Source: Typhlomys cinereus
Taxonomy: Eukaryota; Chordata; Mammalia; Rodentia; Platacanthomyidae
Reading direction: 5' to 3'
Assembly: GCA_023101885.1 (NCBI GenBank)
Contig: JALPQD010000407.1
Span: forward strand, 483,846 to 547,845
Length of the DNA: 64,000 bases
A model generated the notes under the pieces. It did not search any database and was not told where the DNA came from. It was given only the letters and a program-made list of their open reading frames with translations. This document shows, piece after piece, positions 1-11,094 of this stretch. Both the position numbers and the translations under genes were made by a program. Numbering within the stretch: position 1 is the stretch's first letter; each line of letters opens with the position of its first letter.

Positions 1-104
1 CCTAGACTGAAATGAAGATCAATATCTTCCAGTTTCTCAACATATAAATATAAATAAAAGTTTGGAAAAGACATGATCAGTTTATCCATAAGCTCTAAAC
101 CAGA

Positions 105-665
105 CTTTCAGGTCAGAAAAAGAGAATTCATCTGAAACATTTATTTTAACATGAGCAAAGAGGTGCATCTCAATTCTAGTAGTACACAAGTACTCGATAA
201 GGATATAAGAAGAGCAAAAGGATGGGAGGAGCAATGATTTGCAAGATACTCCACACAAGTTAGGGCCGAAGCAATCATAATTGGACATTGCATGCCCGGC
301 ACAATGTCCAACACACTATTGACCTCACAAAGTCTAGCATCTGCTAAAGGCAGCAAGATCCTTGGAGGCAAGGGATTGACAGCCACAGTAGTGTTCCTAT
401 GCTTAAGGGGAACACAGGAAAGGGTTCAGGGAAATGCCACTGGGTCCTTGTACGTCATCGGAGAGGATGGCCCAGAGGAGAGTCAGGCATGCACAAGAAA
501 GGACTCTGGGAATTGGGGCAGGAGGCACGGGGGGATGGGGCGGGAGGGGTGAGGGAAGGGAGAGCAGGGAGTACGGGGGGAGGAGGAGGGAGGGAGGGAA
601 CTGGTGTACCTATTAAGTTTGTATGAGCTGAAATAATAATAAAAAATGTATTATAAAAAAAGAAA
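105..665 (+). repeat. L1-type 3' UTR fragment with polypurine tract and A-rich tail
   Basis: The segment runs into a G-rich purine tract (about 505-600), then a short conserved end resembling 'ctattaagtttgtatgagc', then AATAATAATAAA and an A-rich tail. The same arrangement recurs at 10448-11081, 23031-23185, 25934-26596 and 59725-60160, some of them with target-site duplications. That is the expected form of a 5'-truncated LINE-1 3' UTR in sense orientation. No ORF2 sequence is attached. Positions 105-484 are repeated at 961-1339. The true left edge of the L1 is uncertain, because 105 is only where the duplication starts. Confidence 0.7.
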
Positions 666-960
666 ATCTGCAAAACCACCAATTATTTCATTTAGTTAGA
701 GACATTATTCATTATAATGACCTGAATCTTCTATTTATAATTTTAAACTTGAAAAGCTTCAGCTAATAGAGTTCTTCACATGGCTTCTAAAAATTCATTC
801 TATATGCACACACCTATGGAATCTGGCAATTATAATTAATGAATCTCATAAGCCAAAGTGGAATAGACACTATAAACAAGAACATTAACCACATAGAATG
901 ACTGAAATAGGGTTCAATATTAATAGATGTTTAGGATGGTTTGGGATGCTTCCTATGCAC

Positions 961-1385
961 CTTTCAGGTCAGAGAAAGAGAATTCATCTGAAACATTTAT
1001 TTTAACATGAGCAAAGAGGTACATCTCAATTCTAGTAGCACACAAGTACTCGATAAGGATATAAGAAGAGCAAAAGGATGGGAGGAGCAATGATTTGCAA
1101 GATACTCCACATAAGTTAGGGCCGAAGCAATCATAATTGGACATTGCATGCCCGGCACAAAGTGCAACACACTATTGACCTCACAAAGTCTAGCATCTGC
1201 TAAAGGCAGCAAGATCCTTGGAGGCAAGGGATTGACAGCCACAGTAGTGTTCCTATGCTTAAGGGAACACAGGAAAGGGTTCAAGGAAATGCCACTGGGT
1301 CCTTGTACGTCATCGGAGAGGAGGGCCCAGAGGAGAGTCTGAGCTGCATGCGCTGTCCAGGCTCAATTGCTGAAGGTTTATAGAT
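961..1385 (+). repeat. Mosaic duplicate: second L1 3'-UTR copy fused to a 48-bp copy from downstream
   Basis: Positions 961-1339 repeat 105-484 with about nine differences, one of them a 1-bp gap (roughly 97-98 % identical by eye). The copy breaks off before the polypurine tract and tail, so it is not a separate retrotransposition. It continues directly into 1338-1385, which repeats 1978-2025 with two mismatches. The block therefore joins two pieces that lie about 1.5 kb apart elsewhere in the window. Confidence 0.8.
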
Positions 1386-1977
1386 TAATTGCTTTTATTA
1401 TGTGTGAGTAGTTCCATGCAAATACAATTAATGTTCTAAAAAATAATAAAGCAATTAATATCAAAGCGGTTCCCCTCTGGAAAATGGCAACTTTCTTTGC
1501 CTTTTATTGACTCAAAACATTGGTTCTAGAGGATTAGAAATAATTCCAGTCAATATGAATGTATTAATTCATGTTATTTATTAATTCATATTCACTTGTT
1601 GTCAAAGTACTTGTATGCATCTTACATTTTGTTTTGCCTCACATTTTGTCTATTAAGATTCATTTCTATATGCAATCAAGAATCAACATCACCCATCATC
1701 TACTTTGGCATAACATCTGTTGTATTCTGCTAGCCAAAAATGTCTCCCTCCAAGGAGGGAGTTAAACATCCTAAAGCATGTAATTACTTAGTATAAACCT
1801 CAGCTATCACAGGTAGAGAAAAATGTCTTCCCAATCTGAGTAAGTCATTATCTTATATGAGACCTTAACTTCACAAATTAACATCTGTCTGTCGCTCAAA
1901 ACACAGGAAAGAATTCAATGTGACCTGAGATAAAATTTAACTGGAGGTTAAGTAAGATTAAGAACTCTATTCCCACC

Positions 1978-2025
1978 TCTGAGCGGCATGGGCTGTCCAG
2001 GCTCAATTGCTGAAGGTTTATAGAT
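1978..2025 (+). repeat. Downstream partner of the 48-bp repeat at 1338-1385
   Basis: The block beginning tctgagcggcatgggctgtc and ending at tagat is present at 1338-1385 with two substitutions. Flanking sequences differ on both sides. This is probably the donor site, because the sequence around it is not otherwise chimeric. Confidence 0.75.
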
Positions 2026-2261
2026 CTTTTGGAAGCAGCAGAAAGATTGCTCTGAGGTTTGGGAGCTGGATTCAAACACACATTTTGTCTCTGATTGAAT
2101 ACTGCAGTAAGATAGCATCCTCTGAGGCTATGGAAGCAGAGTCTTCACAGTTGACCATTCCAAACTTTTAATCCCTGGTCCATTGCCAGAGACACTGAGT
2201 CATTTGGGAAACAAAATGGTGAGTTGCAGACATGAGCTGCAAGGGTTGTGATAGGAGCTAG

Positions 2262-2300
2262 TATAATAATAATAATAATAATAATAATTATTATTATTAT
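2262..2300. repeat. (AAT)n followed by (ATT)n, self-complementary microsatellite
   Basis: About nine ATA units switch directly to about four TTA units. The tract is a near-perfect palindrome that could form a hairpin or cruciform. No coding or SINE context is visible. Confidence 0.9.
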
Positions 2301-4322
2301 AAAGGATAAATCAATTATAAATCATTGCATCCCCTTAAAGAAATGCTAATTTCCTGTAAAACATTTCTTATTTAAAGAAATCATCCACATGTATGGTAAA
2401 ATGTATCTGAAAATAATAGAAGTATCTTCTTCAAGAGCTTTGTATCCCAAGCAACTAGCATATCTCATATCTCATAGATACCAACATCAGGGTAAAAATA
2501 TTCATGAAAATACTAGCCAAAAATATCAAATAATGAATGTTTATAGGAAATATGTAAAGGAACTTGCCCATAATATGATTCCAGTACTGTCAAAGTGATT
2601 TGATTACAGATTAATTTCTTGTGAAATATGCTTAGCTATTTAACAAACTGTGTCAGTTTGTATTAATTTTGCTCCTACTACTGCCTTTATGAAAACCTAA
2701 ATATCTGTGTCTTGTATTCTGGCAGGCAATAATATCCAGTCTTTCAATTGTTTCCCTATGAAATAGCCTTTTCTGATCTGAAAAAAAAATGACAACTTTT
2801 GGCAGCACAATATAAACACATGGTCTGACGACTTTTATCTACTAAACAGATTCCTGTCAGTTCAATCATCATAGCTAACCATCTTATGTTTAAAATGATC
2901 TGTGAAAATAAAAACTTAACTAGAAGAGACAATAGTTTTATATCACTGGTCCAATTTTATACCAATTGCATTTTTACTTGGCTAATAAGAAAATGAATAA
3001 AATAATGTCAACAAACCAAGATTTACATAAAGCTTATCACCAAAGTCTATATTTAAGTATTCTTAGACCTTTCTGCTTCCAATTCATAAGCTGCTCTTCC
3101 AAACTTCATTAAAGTGAGCCAGTCAATTTCATCAATTCATCTGTCTCAGTGCTTAGGAGGTGATAGTGGTGTTTTTTTTAATTCCCCAGCAACATATGTA
3201 TTAGCTTCTAATATTTTCAGTGAAAATAATAATGACATAAGGAAATGAATATGAATTTAATTTCCTCCATCATGTGTTTCTCAAGCTATGGTCCTGAATT
3301 TTAGTACTTACTTCAGAGATAATCAGTTTTAACATATCTCTATGACTTGTGATAACCATCAACAACTATAAAACATTTTATTTTACTTTATTTTTGTCAA
3401 AGAAAATGTTTAAGAAGGAAAAAATTTGTAATAACGAAAATACCCAGAAGTTTGCATCAGTATGTATTAACCATTATATTACTAACCTCAGTTGAAAATT
3501 TGGTGAATGAATGAAATTACAGACACTCCAAAAATGTATCTCAGGAAGTACTGACCCCGTAAACTATGTCTGGGTTGGAGAAAATAAAGTTCTGAAGAAA
3601 ATGGGTCAAGATAGCATATCAAAAGTAAATGGAATGAAGTTTACAAATCACTGCTGCTTAGTTTGAAGAGCCAGTGCATCATGTGTTCAAGTTCATTTCA
3701 GATCTATATTTTAAAAATGGAAGGAAAGATTTGTATTTAGTAAATTAATACTTCTACTTCTAGGACCAGTATCACATAGCCAGGTAGATTATAAAAATAT
3801 AACTTTATTGAATGTGGTTCTCTATTCAAGTTAATTTCCTTGCTTCCAAGATGATGAAGAATTTTGTCCTTAAATATTTTTCCATAGTTCTACTTTCTTA
3901 TTTTATTTTTCGCTTACTGAAGAGTGCATCAAAAGTTCTCAATTTCTCTTCTACTAAGATTAAGTGTATATAATTATTAAATAAAATCATTGAAGTAATG
4001 TTTTAATTTCATTGATACATTATCTTAATGTTAAATTACAATCCCAGTTTATTCCATCCACCCCAAATAGAAATGTTCACTGTCCCCAGTGATGGGCCTT
4101 TTAATGCATCACAAGTCATCAGTTCCTGAGTTCTTACATGAAGTCCTTACAATGTTACCATCTGGATGTTACTTCCAAAGGAAAGAATTTCTAAAGCTTT
4201 ATCAGTGGTGCAAGCCAACACTGGACATTAAAATGATTTGGAAAGTGTCTTAAAATAGATATTTCTAGTGTTTGTCCCCAAAATACACAAAGACTTGATG
4301 ATTAGATTCTTCTAATATGATG
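2301..4322. other. AT-rich intergenic DNA, no recognised feature
   Basis: No open frame of note, no SINE head, LTR edge or RNA gene was recognised. The only frame (2389-2598) has AT-driven composition and no family resemblance. Confidence 0.6.
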
Positions 4323-4496
4323 GAACCATAGACCAGTGTTTAAGAAACTTGATTTCCGTAATGGGCTGCAGAATTATTCAATGAAAAAAAATCTTATTTA
4401 AATGAGTGGGAACCATAGACCAGTGTTTAAGAAACTTGATTTCCGTAATGGGCTGCAGAATTATTCAATGAAAAAAAATCTTATTTAAATGAGTGG
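4323..4496 (+). repeat. Perfect 87-bp tandem duplication
   Basis: Unit 1 is 4323-4409 and unit 2 is 4410-4496. I find no mismatch between them. The junction carries a short tgg overlap, so the breakpoint is ambiguous by a few bases. Each unit contains an A8 run and the sequence atgggctgcagaattattca. It is not a known repeat family and not coding. Confidence 0.93.
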
Positions 4497-7120
4497 ATAC
4501 CCATAACAATGCATAGCACCATACTCCTAGTTGGATTGTTAGCCAGCATTTGCTTAGTTTCCTAAAGAAAATAACATACTTTCACATCAAGGCATTTTAA
4601 TTTAAAATGTTCTTTCCATGAAACACTTCTGCCACTTATAATCTCTTCCTGCTTCTCATGTTTGAAGTGTTAATAAACTTTAAGTTTCCCTTCTCAGAGA
4701 AATGCCTTCTTTGACCAGATACAACAGTGAAGACTAAATCCTTCCCTCATCTTTCTCTTCTTCTATAATGTTCTGTGAATTACATATCATTAACTGACAT
4801 TAATATGTGTCTAACACAAGTAAGTATGTACCATTTGCCCACTATGGTACGATATTCAAAGAGCATATGTTCCTGTTCATCTTGTCTAAAGCAGTACATC
4901 CAGAATTCCAACATAGGCTGATATAAAATAGAAAGTTTTAAATGAAGGGTGATTGAGTAGAAACTAATCTATGTCTCACATTTCTTAGATACAGTTAGAA
5001 AAACATCTCACAATGACTTAATCAGAAGCTTAATTATGATTTTCTTTGGCTATTTTTTGTTAAACTTAAGTGATCAACTCCTCAATATTATGCAAACACA
5101 TAAAAAATTTCTTTGTTAGAATTTCTCTCTCTCTTTTTTTTTGTCCTATATGATTTTTCTCTCCTAAATAGAATTTCTTTCAGGTTTCAGTCTCAGCTTT
5201 ATCATGCAAAATAGTCAATAAAAAATTTTTATCCACTTACCACCCGGCTCCTCCATACTTAAACAAATATTCAAACAGTATTTCTAAATCACTACTGTCT
5301 ATGATTCTTAGAAGATAAACCTTCTAGATTCTACTATAAAGCTGAAGTAAAGACAGCATTAATTTTTTTTGTAATTTCATAAACAAAATATGTATCCAAA
5401 GAATTCTCCAAGTGTTTTATATCCTCCCTCACACACATATCTAGAATCATTAATAAAATGGAATCACTTTTCAGGGTACAGTACACCTAAAAAATTAACT
5501 CAGTATTTCACAGATATTTCATATTTTTAATTAAATGTAGAATGGCCCCAGTATTGCCAACAATGTGATTTACCTTCCTGCACTGGAAAAAAATGTTTGT
5601 ACCTCATATCGAGTTCAATCCATCCCATCCAATAATGAAGTCAAATGAAGCTCAGTAAAACAAACAGCAAAGTATTTAAGAAGTACAAACTTTGATTATA
5701 AGTTTGAAACAAGCATTCTTAAAATACTGTGAATAGGAAATTTATCATGCTATTCAGTGAAATTTCCATTGTAGAAGGCACAAAATGTACTCTTCTTCTG
5801 GTTTCCTTTGCAAGAAAATCGAATCCAAAGAAACATGGACTTACAGCAAAGAGAAGCAAATCTGAACTAGCCAGAAAAGAAAAATGTATCCATTGTTAGC
5901 TATTAAAAGGAAAAATTAATATTTAGTGTACAAACACTTCATGTCAGTCATTTCACAAGGAGCTTACTTACATTATTTATATAGCACACACTCCCTCCTA
6001 CATTATTAGCTGTTCAGATATCTGAATGGAGTCTCTGAGAGGTGAGCTTTCTCTAAAAGAAAGACCTTGGCAAGTATCTATAGCTTTAAAGTACATACTG
6101 TTTCTTTTACCCTGTATTGATTTTTTCAATGCCAATGCAATCCTGTATCATCACAACCTCAAATGTTACATCTCCTATGAAGACTTGATACAGTCTTGTC
6201 TTGTAGGAGCACTGTAGGTCTATTTAACAAGTTCCAAGATGATTACTTGAAATTGCTTACCCCAGAAAAAAGTTTTGCATAAGTCAGAGCATTTTTGTTT
6301 ACTTAAACATTTAACATATTTTGCCATTCAAAATGTAATCTATTATCTTTTTAATATTGCTTATGCTTTTAAATCATCATAAATCTTCAGAAACTATATA
6401 TCTTTCTAAAATTCTTCAAAATAGTATATATTCCATGCTTTTTGTTTAGCTTTTTGTTTACTTTGTACTTTTCAAGTAAATTTGTTTTGTTCATTATTTG
6501 AAGATTACTTATTGGTAAATCCACATATAAATCTTATTATTCACCCAATAAAACTTGTGTTTTTCTGCCAAATATGACTTTTTAAGTTCTTTGAGTTCTA
6601 TTTTCTTATTCCATGACTGACTCAGACATCATACTCTGAGTAATAGCCTTTGATCTCCAGTAGATCGACTCCTTTGAATTGGAGGATGAAGCAGTTGAGT
6701 TTATCATAAAAGTATAATAAAAAAGAAGAAAATAACCTGAAGAAAAAGTGAGCAAATAAGAGGTGTGTTTCCCTGTATAATCATCAGTAAGCATCTATTC
6801 AGCATTTTGTTAACTTCATCTTCCCATTTCTGAATGAACACAGGATCCAAACACTTTAGGGGAATAAGGAACTTATTTTTGCTTAAAATTCTCAGCTACA
6901 GTTTATTAACTTATAATCATAACGAGAGCTTATATCAACATCAGGAGTCAAGGGAACTTATACACACCATACCCATGGACAAAGTTGAGAAAAGAACACA
7001 CTTTTTCACTTGAAAGCATGCCAACATGTCTGTATCAGTGTAAGTCAAAATGTGCTAAAATACCGAACCATATTATCCACCTACTTAGGGAATAATACCA
7101 CCCACTATGAGGTAGATTTT
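4497..7120. other. AT-rich intergenic DNA, no recognised feature
   Basis: Short frames at 6026-6217 and 6606-6794 have no domain and no splice or promoter context. A short TCTCTC/T run sits at about 5125-5142. Nothing else could be supported. Confidence 0.55.
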
Positions 7121-7124
7121 CACG

Positions 7125-7210
7125 TATCGATTAGGTAATCTCCCACAGGTTCCTTCAGGCTTGTCATAACTATCAATTCTTTGTAGCTGTGCCCAAAGCC
7201 ACAGCCTTCA
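7125..7210. repeat. Fragment of an ERVL/MaLR-type LTR end
   Basis: The stretch caggcttgtcataactatcaattctttgtagctgtgcccaaagcc matches, with scattered differences, the right end of the LTR at 36481-36925. A similar motif lies near the end of the LTR-like element at 55330-55678. Only this end is recognisable. Confidence 0.4.
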
Positions 7211-8089
7211 ATTGTAAAGATGACTATTGCCTTCACCCATCCCCTACCCTGTCCCTTAAGAACAATAAAATTTTGACAGATTTCTTTAATCTTAGTTGAT
7301 GCAAGGGTTCAAAGAAGGAATGTCTGCATCATTTTCAGAATGTTAGGAACAGCTGATAGCTACCCTCTGGTGCTTGAGGCTTGAGGAAAAAAATGGCTTC
7401 CCTGCTCTCAAAATGCCAGGAAACAGTTTATAGCTTTCATCCTTCTGCATTCGGGTGCTTCTGAACTTGTTCTAAGAAAGGCTGTCAGTTTTTTTGTTTA
7501 ACCTTAAGCAGGTCTAACTGTTCCTAGACTATAGAGAGAAGGAAATCTCTGCATCTTTTCCTTTGTTTGAACAATAACCTCTGGTGAGTTCTGCATGTTG
7601 AGCTATTGTAATAAAAAGGCTCCCTAGTGCTGCTAAGGCATTCTGGAATAGTGAAGCCTAAAGTTCCCTGGTTGTGTTGAATCTGTGTGATCTTAGTCTC
7701 GTTTACTTGACACTGGCCAATCTGCAGCATACATCTGTAGTGTATTTAACTGTTACTAGTATCTACTGAATATGTGAGAGAGAACATAAAAAAAGAATTG
7801 AATGATTATCTGAATGTATAACTAGAAGTATACAAAACTGTTCCTGTAAAGTCATTGGCAAATAGAAATAATGCTTGGAGTTAATCTACTCAAAAGGCTA
7901 AATACAGATCCTAGATCATGCAGCGATTCATCTCAAAGACACCATGCTATCACAGATATTTTTCAAAAAACATTTTTTTTGCTATAGAATTTTGAGATTT
8001 TATAAAAAGATCAAATAATCAGAAAAAAAGATGTATACTAGAAAGGTCATGCAAGGGCTTATGAAGCAGTTAGGAATGTCATCTCAATT
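7211..8089. other. Intergenic DNA, no confident feature
   Basis: An AATAAA lies at about 7265 and some sequence resembles degraded LTR, but no TG...CA ends, primer-binding site or coding remnant could be identified. The minus-strand frame 7524-7730 shows no domain. Confidence 0.4.
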
Positions 8090-8240
8090 TTTTATCTTAC
8101 TGTGTAAAACAGATTCAAATTTTTGCTTCACATACTAAGAGCATAACAGATTGGGTTGGGCAAATTGCTTAACCTTTCTAAGTTCTTTTCTAAGTCTGCA
8201 CATGAAATGGATTTGATAGTAATAATGTCAAAATATATGA
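8090..8240 (+). repeat. MIR SINE fragment
   Basis: The order gggcaaattgcttaaccttt, then a pyrimidine-rich segment, then catgaaatggatttgatagtaataatg follows the MIR core ('ttaacctctctg ... aaaatgggg-ataataat') in sense orientation. It is strongly diverged, as expected for a Mesozoic SINE. Confidence 0.5.
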
Positions 8241-8779
8241 TGAAAAAGATAACATATTCTTAGGATACTGAATTCTCTGTATGCATATGAAATTCAATTG
8301 CAAATGTTTAACCAAATGGATAAAAATGTATGTCATAAGTCATTGTGACTCAATGATTTGACATTGGTGCACAGGCTCTGCAGTGCCCCAGAATCCTTTT
8401 CTCTTTAGTTCTGTTGCCCATTGTTTGAAATGTGTGTCCTTGTGTACTGATTAAAGCCAGAAGGCTACTTCAGTCTAGGTTCCTGTATACTCTGGCAGAA
8501 AACAATGAAGTACAAAAGTATAGAACTTTTCCAGAATTCCTTACCAGATTTCTGAATCTAAATCTCTGACCAAGGTATCATTGTATATTGTAGTTACTTC
8601 CAAAGGAAATGAAGAAAAGTCACTTTCAAAGCAAAATTAGAATTCCAGTGTCTGTTAATACAGCAGAATGGATGTAGGAGAGACACCTGGCCATATCTGT
8701 AGTTACAACAATTCTTGGTATGTAAACAGTCAAAAAATGAGATACTACTATTACTATTATAATTAGTATTGCAAAATAT

Positions 8780-9002
8780 GGGACCAGCAAGATGACTCAT
8801 CAGGTAAAATGACCTGTGTTCAAACCTGGCAATCTGAGTTAAATTATTGAAACTTACATGTTGAAAGGAGAGAAAGTTGTCCTCTGACCTTCATTTATGC
8901 TCATTTCTACATGTATGCCTCTCTCTCTTTTCTCTCTCTCTCTCTCTGCCTCTCTCATATAAAAGAATTAATAAAATGCTTAAAAAATAAAAACAAAAAA
9001 CA
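8780..9002 (+). repeat. B3/B2-type tRNA-derived SINE
   Basis: It starts gggaccagcaagatgactca and contains the acctgtgttcaaacctggca region that corresponds to box B. The middle carries the agttgtcctctgacctt block typical of the B3 3' half. A CT-rich microsatellite (8920-8962) and an A-rich tail (8960-9002) follow. Divergence suggests an old copy. Confidence 0.65.
8920..8962. repeat. (TC)n microsatellite within SINE tail
   Basis: Imperfect CT/TC repeat immediately upstream of the SINE A-rich tail. Equivalent CT-rich or CTCCCT stretches occur in the same position of the B3 copies at 23673 and 42345. Confidence 0.85.
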
Positions 9003-9064
9003 GGAAATCTTTTATTTGTTTCAGGACTGCTATGTATCATCAGTAAGCTAATGCCTTTGAATAC

Positions 9065-9305
9065 TTGATCACCGGTTGATAGTACTGTTCTGGATATTTG
9101 TGGAATCTTTAGAAATGTGGAGCTTTACTGGAGGAAGACCATCACAGGGACAGGTCTTGAGATTTTGTAGCCTAATAACACTTATTCTCTCTCTGCTTCC
9201 TGAGTGTGCCTGCAACATGAAAAACCCTCCTGTCCTTAGGCTTTGCCTCCCCTTCCTTCTACTATACATTCCCCACCATGATGGACTTTAATCTGCTGGA
9301 GCAAA

Positions 9306-9340
<35 letters not shown>

Positions 9341-9410
9341 GCCTTCTCTCACTTAGTTTGCTTATGCTATAACATTTTTATCTCAACAACAGAAAATAGA
9401 CTAAAATATG
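9065..9410 (+). repeat. MaLR/ORR1-like LTR, near full length
   Basis: The element contains ctgtggaatctt-like and ggagctttactggaggaaga segments, then ctctctgcttcctgagtgtg, then caccatgatggactttaatc. An AATAAA region follows, then ttgcttatgctataacattt and a terminal caacaacagaaaatagacta. This is the block order of rodent MaLR LTRs in sense orientation. The AATAAA site has expanded into an (AAAT)n microsatellite. Confidence 0.6.
9302..9340. repeat. (AAAT)n microsatellite at the LTR polyadenylation signal
   Basis: About nine to ten uninterrupted AAAT units occupy the position where MaLR LTRs carry their AATAAA signal, so the repeat probably grew from it. Confidence 0.9.
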
Positions 9411-10434
9411 TACTGTGATACAAATTTTCTATCCGTTGTTTTCTTGTGCTGTTACTACAACCCTATGAATTGATATTTTACTTTTGAGTGTCACTAATGC
9501 TTTGGCAGAAAGAATATTAAATGGAAAAATGGAAAGTATTGTCTTTAAAGCTTAAAGGCAAATAAAAAGTATTATCCAATATAGATCTCAGCTAGGAGAG
9601 AGCCAACCTAAGATTCCAATTCTAGCCCATTTTCAGTCTATATCCCCTATTCAGCCCATTTTGCCTCTCTGTCACTCTACCTTCTTCTAATACTTCTCTT
9701 TTTCTCACATTCTTTCTTCTTTTTTTTTTTGTCAAGGAAGTTAACAATATGGACATTATACCATTTCCTGTCATAATTTATTAAGCTTTGCTCAGTAGTT
9801 TGATCTTCCAGAGCTTGGACATTCTAAGCTCTGGGATGTGAATGTAAGCTGCTGATAAAAGGTACTCAGGAGGAATATGAGGTTGAAAACACAGGCAGCA
9901 GATTCAAAGGAACATTCATAACAGACATATGACTCATTTGCAGCCTGCTCTACAGCACACAGCCCCCGTATGCTCAGTACCTTAGAGCTGAACAATGTAC
10001 TCCCACACCGCGCTCCTGAGATCTGCAGGCTCCTTTCTGCCAATAGGAGATAATCAGGACCAAATATAATGCATAAGCAAGACATGTGCTGAATGTGTTG
10101 GTATTTCTATATCTCACACCTTGAGTGCTTCTGGAACTCTGGAAAATCTTTACAAAGTGGGATTTCTCTTTTCCTAGATAACATGATTACTTGGATGCAT
10201 ATATTTTTTTACCTGCTAAAGACAACCTCAGGACATTAACCAAAGAGAACTATATTTATTTATTATGATATTATTTATTTTTATTATATAAAAGCAATTT
10301 CATGCCAAGACAAATAAGTGTTCTCACTATCTCCATTGCAAAAACCTTAATGACATTAAAGGAACACATGATTTGAAGAGCAAAATAGAGACAAATATGG
10401 TAACATTTATTTCTTCAGTAACCTACAGATACAA
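9411..10434. other. Intergenic DNA, no recognised feature
   Basis: A 97-codon minus-strand frame (9792-10085) shows no domain, no conserved motif and no gene context, and I do not call it coding. A short AT-rich stretch lies at 10245-10295. Confidence 0.5.
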
Positions 10435-10447
10435 ATAAACATAAATT

Positions 10448-11081
10448 TTTATTACATTTTTGTCCAGTTATATAAGCTCAGTAAGTATACCCCTTCTTCT
10501 CCCTCCCCCATCCCTTCTCCTTTGTTGTCCCCCATTTCACTTTCCCCCCTTGCTACTGCCCTCTCCCTCTCACCCCTTTTCCTTCCCACCTCCTCTCTTG
10601 GTGCTTCCTGCTTTCTCCCTCCCATCTTCCAGAGCATCTGCTGAATTACCCTCTGAGTTGTCTACACTAGTGAGGGTTCAGGACTCAGTGCATAGCTCGG
10701 GCCCCTTTTTGGGCTGCCCACTAGTATGGGAACTCTATTTTGACTGTTTAACTCCTTGCCTCTAAGGATCCTACTGCCTGAAATCTCCCCTATGATCTGT
10801 GCTAGACTTAGGAGAGAGGAAATTGTTGACATGTCAGCCATTGTGCAGGTCAGGCAAGATCCAATCACATGTGGCTATATCCTGGCTACTGTAGTCCTGA
10901 CTTGTGTGCAGTGTCTTGCATATCATTGGTCCTCCCCATCATTAGACTCTTACAATCTTGCTGCCCCTTCTTCTGTAAGGTTCACTGAGCTTTAGAATGG
11001 GGAGAGATTTGGCTGGTCTGTTTCCAGGTGAATAATGTAGGGTCTTTGATGTTCTGAATTATGGTTTGCTGTTGTTTTCAG
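10448..11081 (-). repeat. L1-type 3' UTR insertion (634 bp) with target-site duplication
   Basis: On the minus strand the element runs from ctgaaaacaacagcaaacca through the shared L1 3'-UTR blocks (gctgacatgtcaacaa, tctagcacagatca, ggatccttagaggcaagg) into a G-rich polypurine tract and an AATAAAA tail. Flanking repeats ataa[a/g]cataaatt at 10435-10447 and 11082-11094 (13 bp, one mismatch) mark the insertion. Plus-strand frames over 10460-10765 are shadows of the polypyrimidine tract. Confidence 0.8.
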
Positions 11082-11094
11082 ATAAGCATAAATT

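Noticed and set aside
10452..10765. Proline/leucine-rich plus frame and Glu/Arg-rich minus frame
   Set aside because: Shadows of the L1 polypurine/polypyrimidine tract. The same holds for frames at 455-682, 23006-23281, 25995-26264 and 59940-60134.
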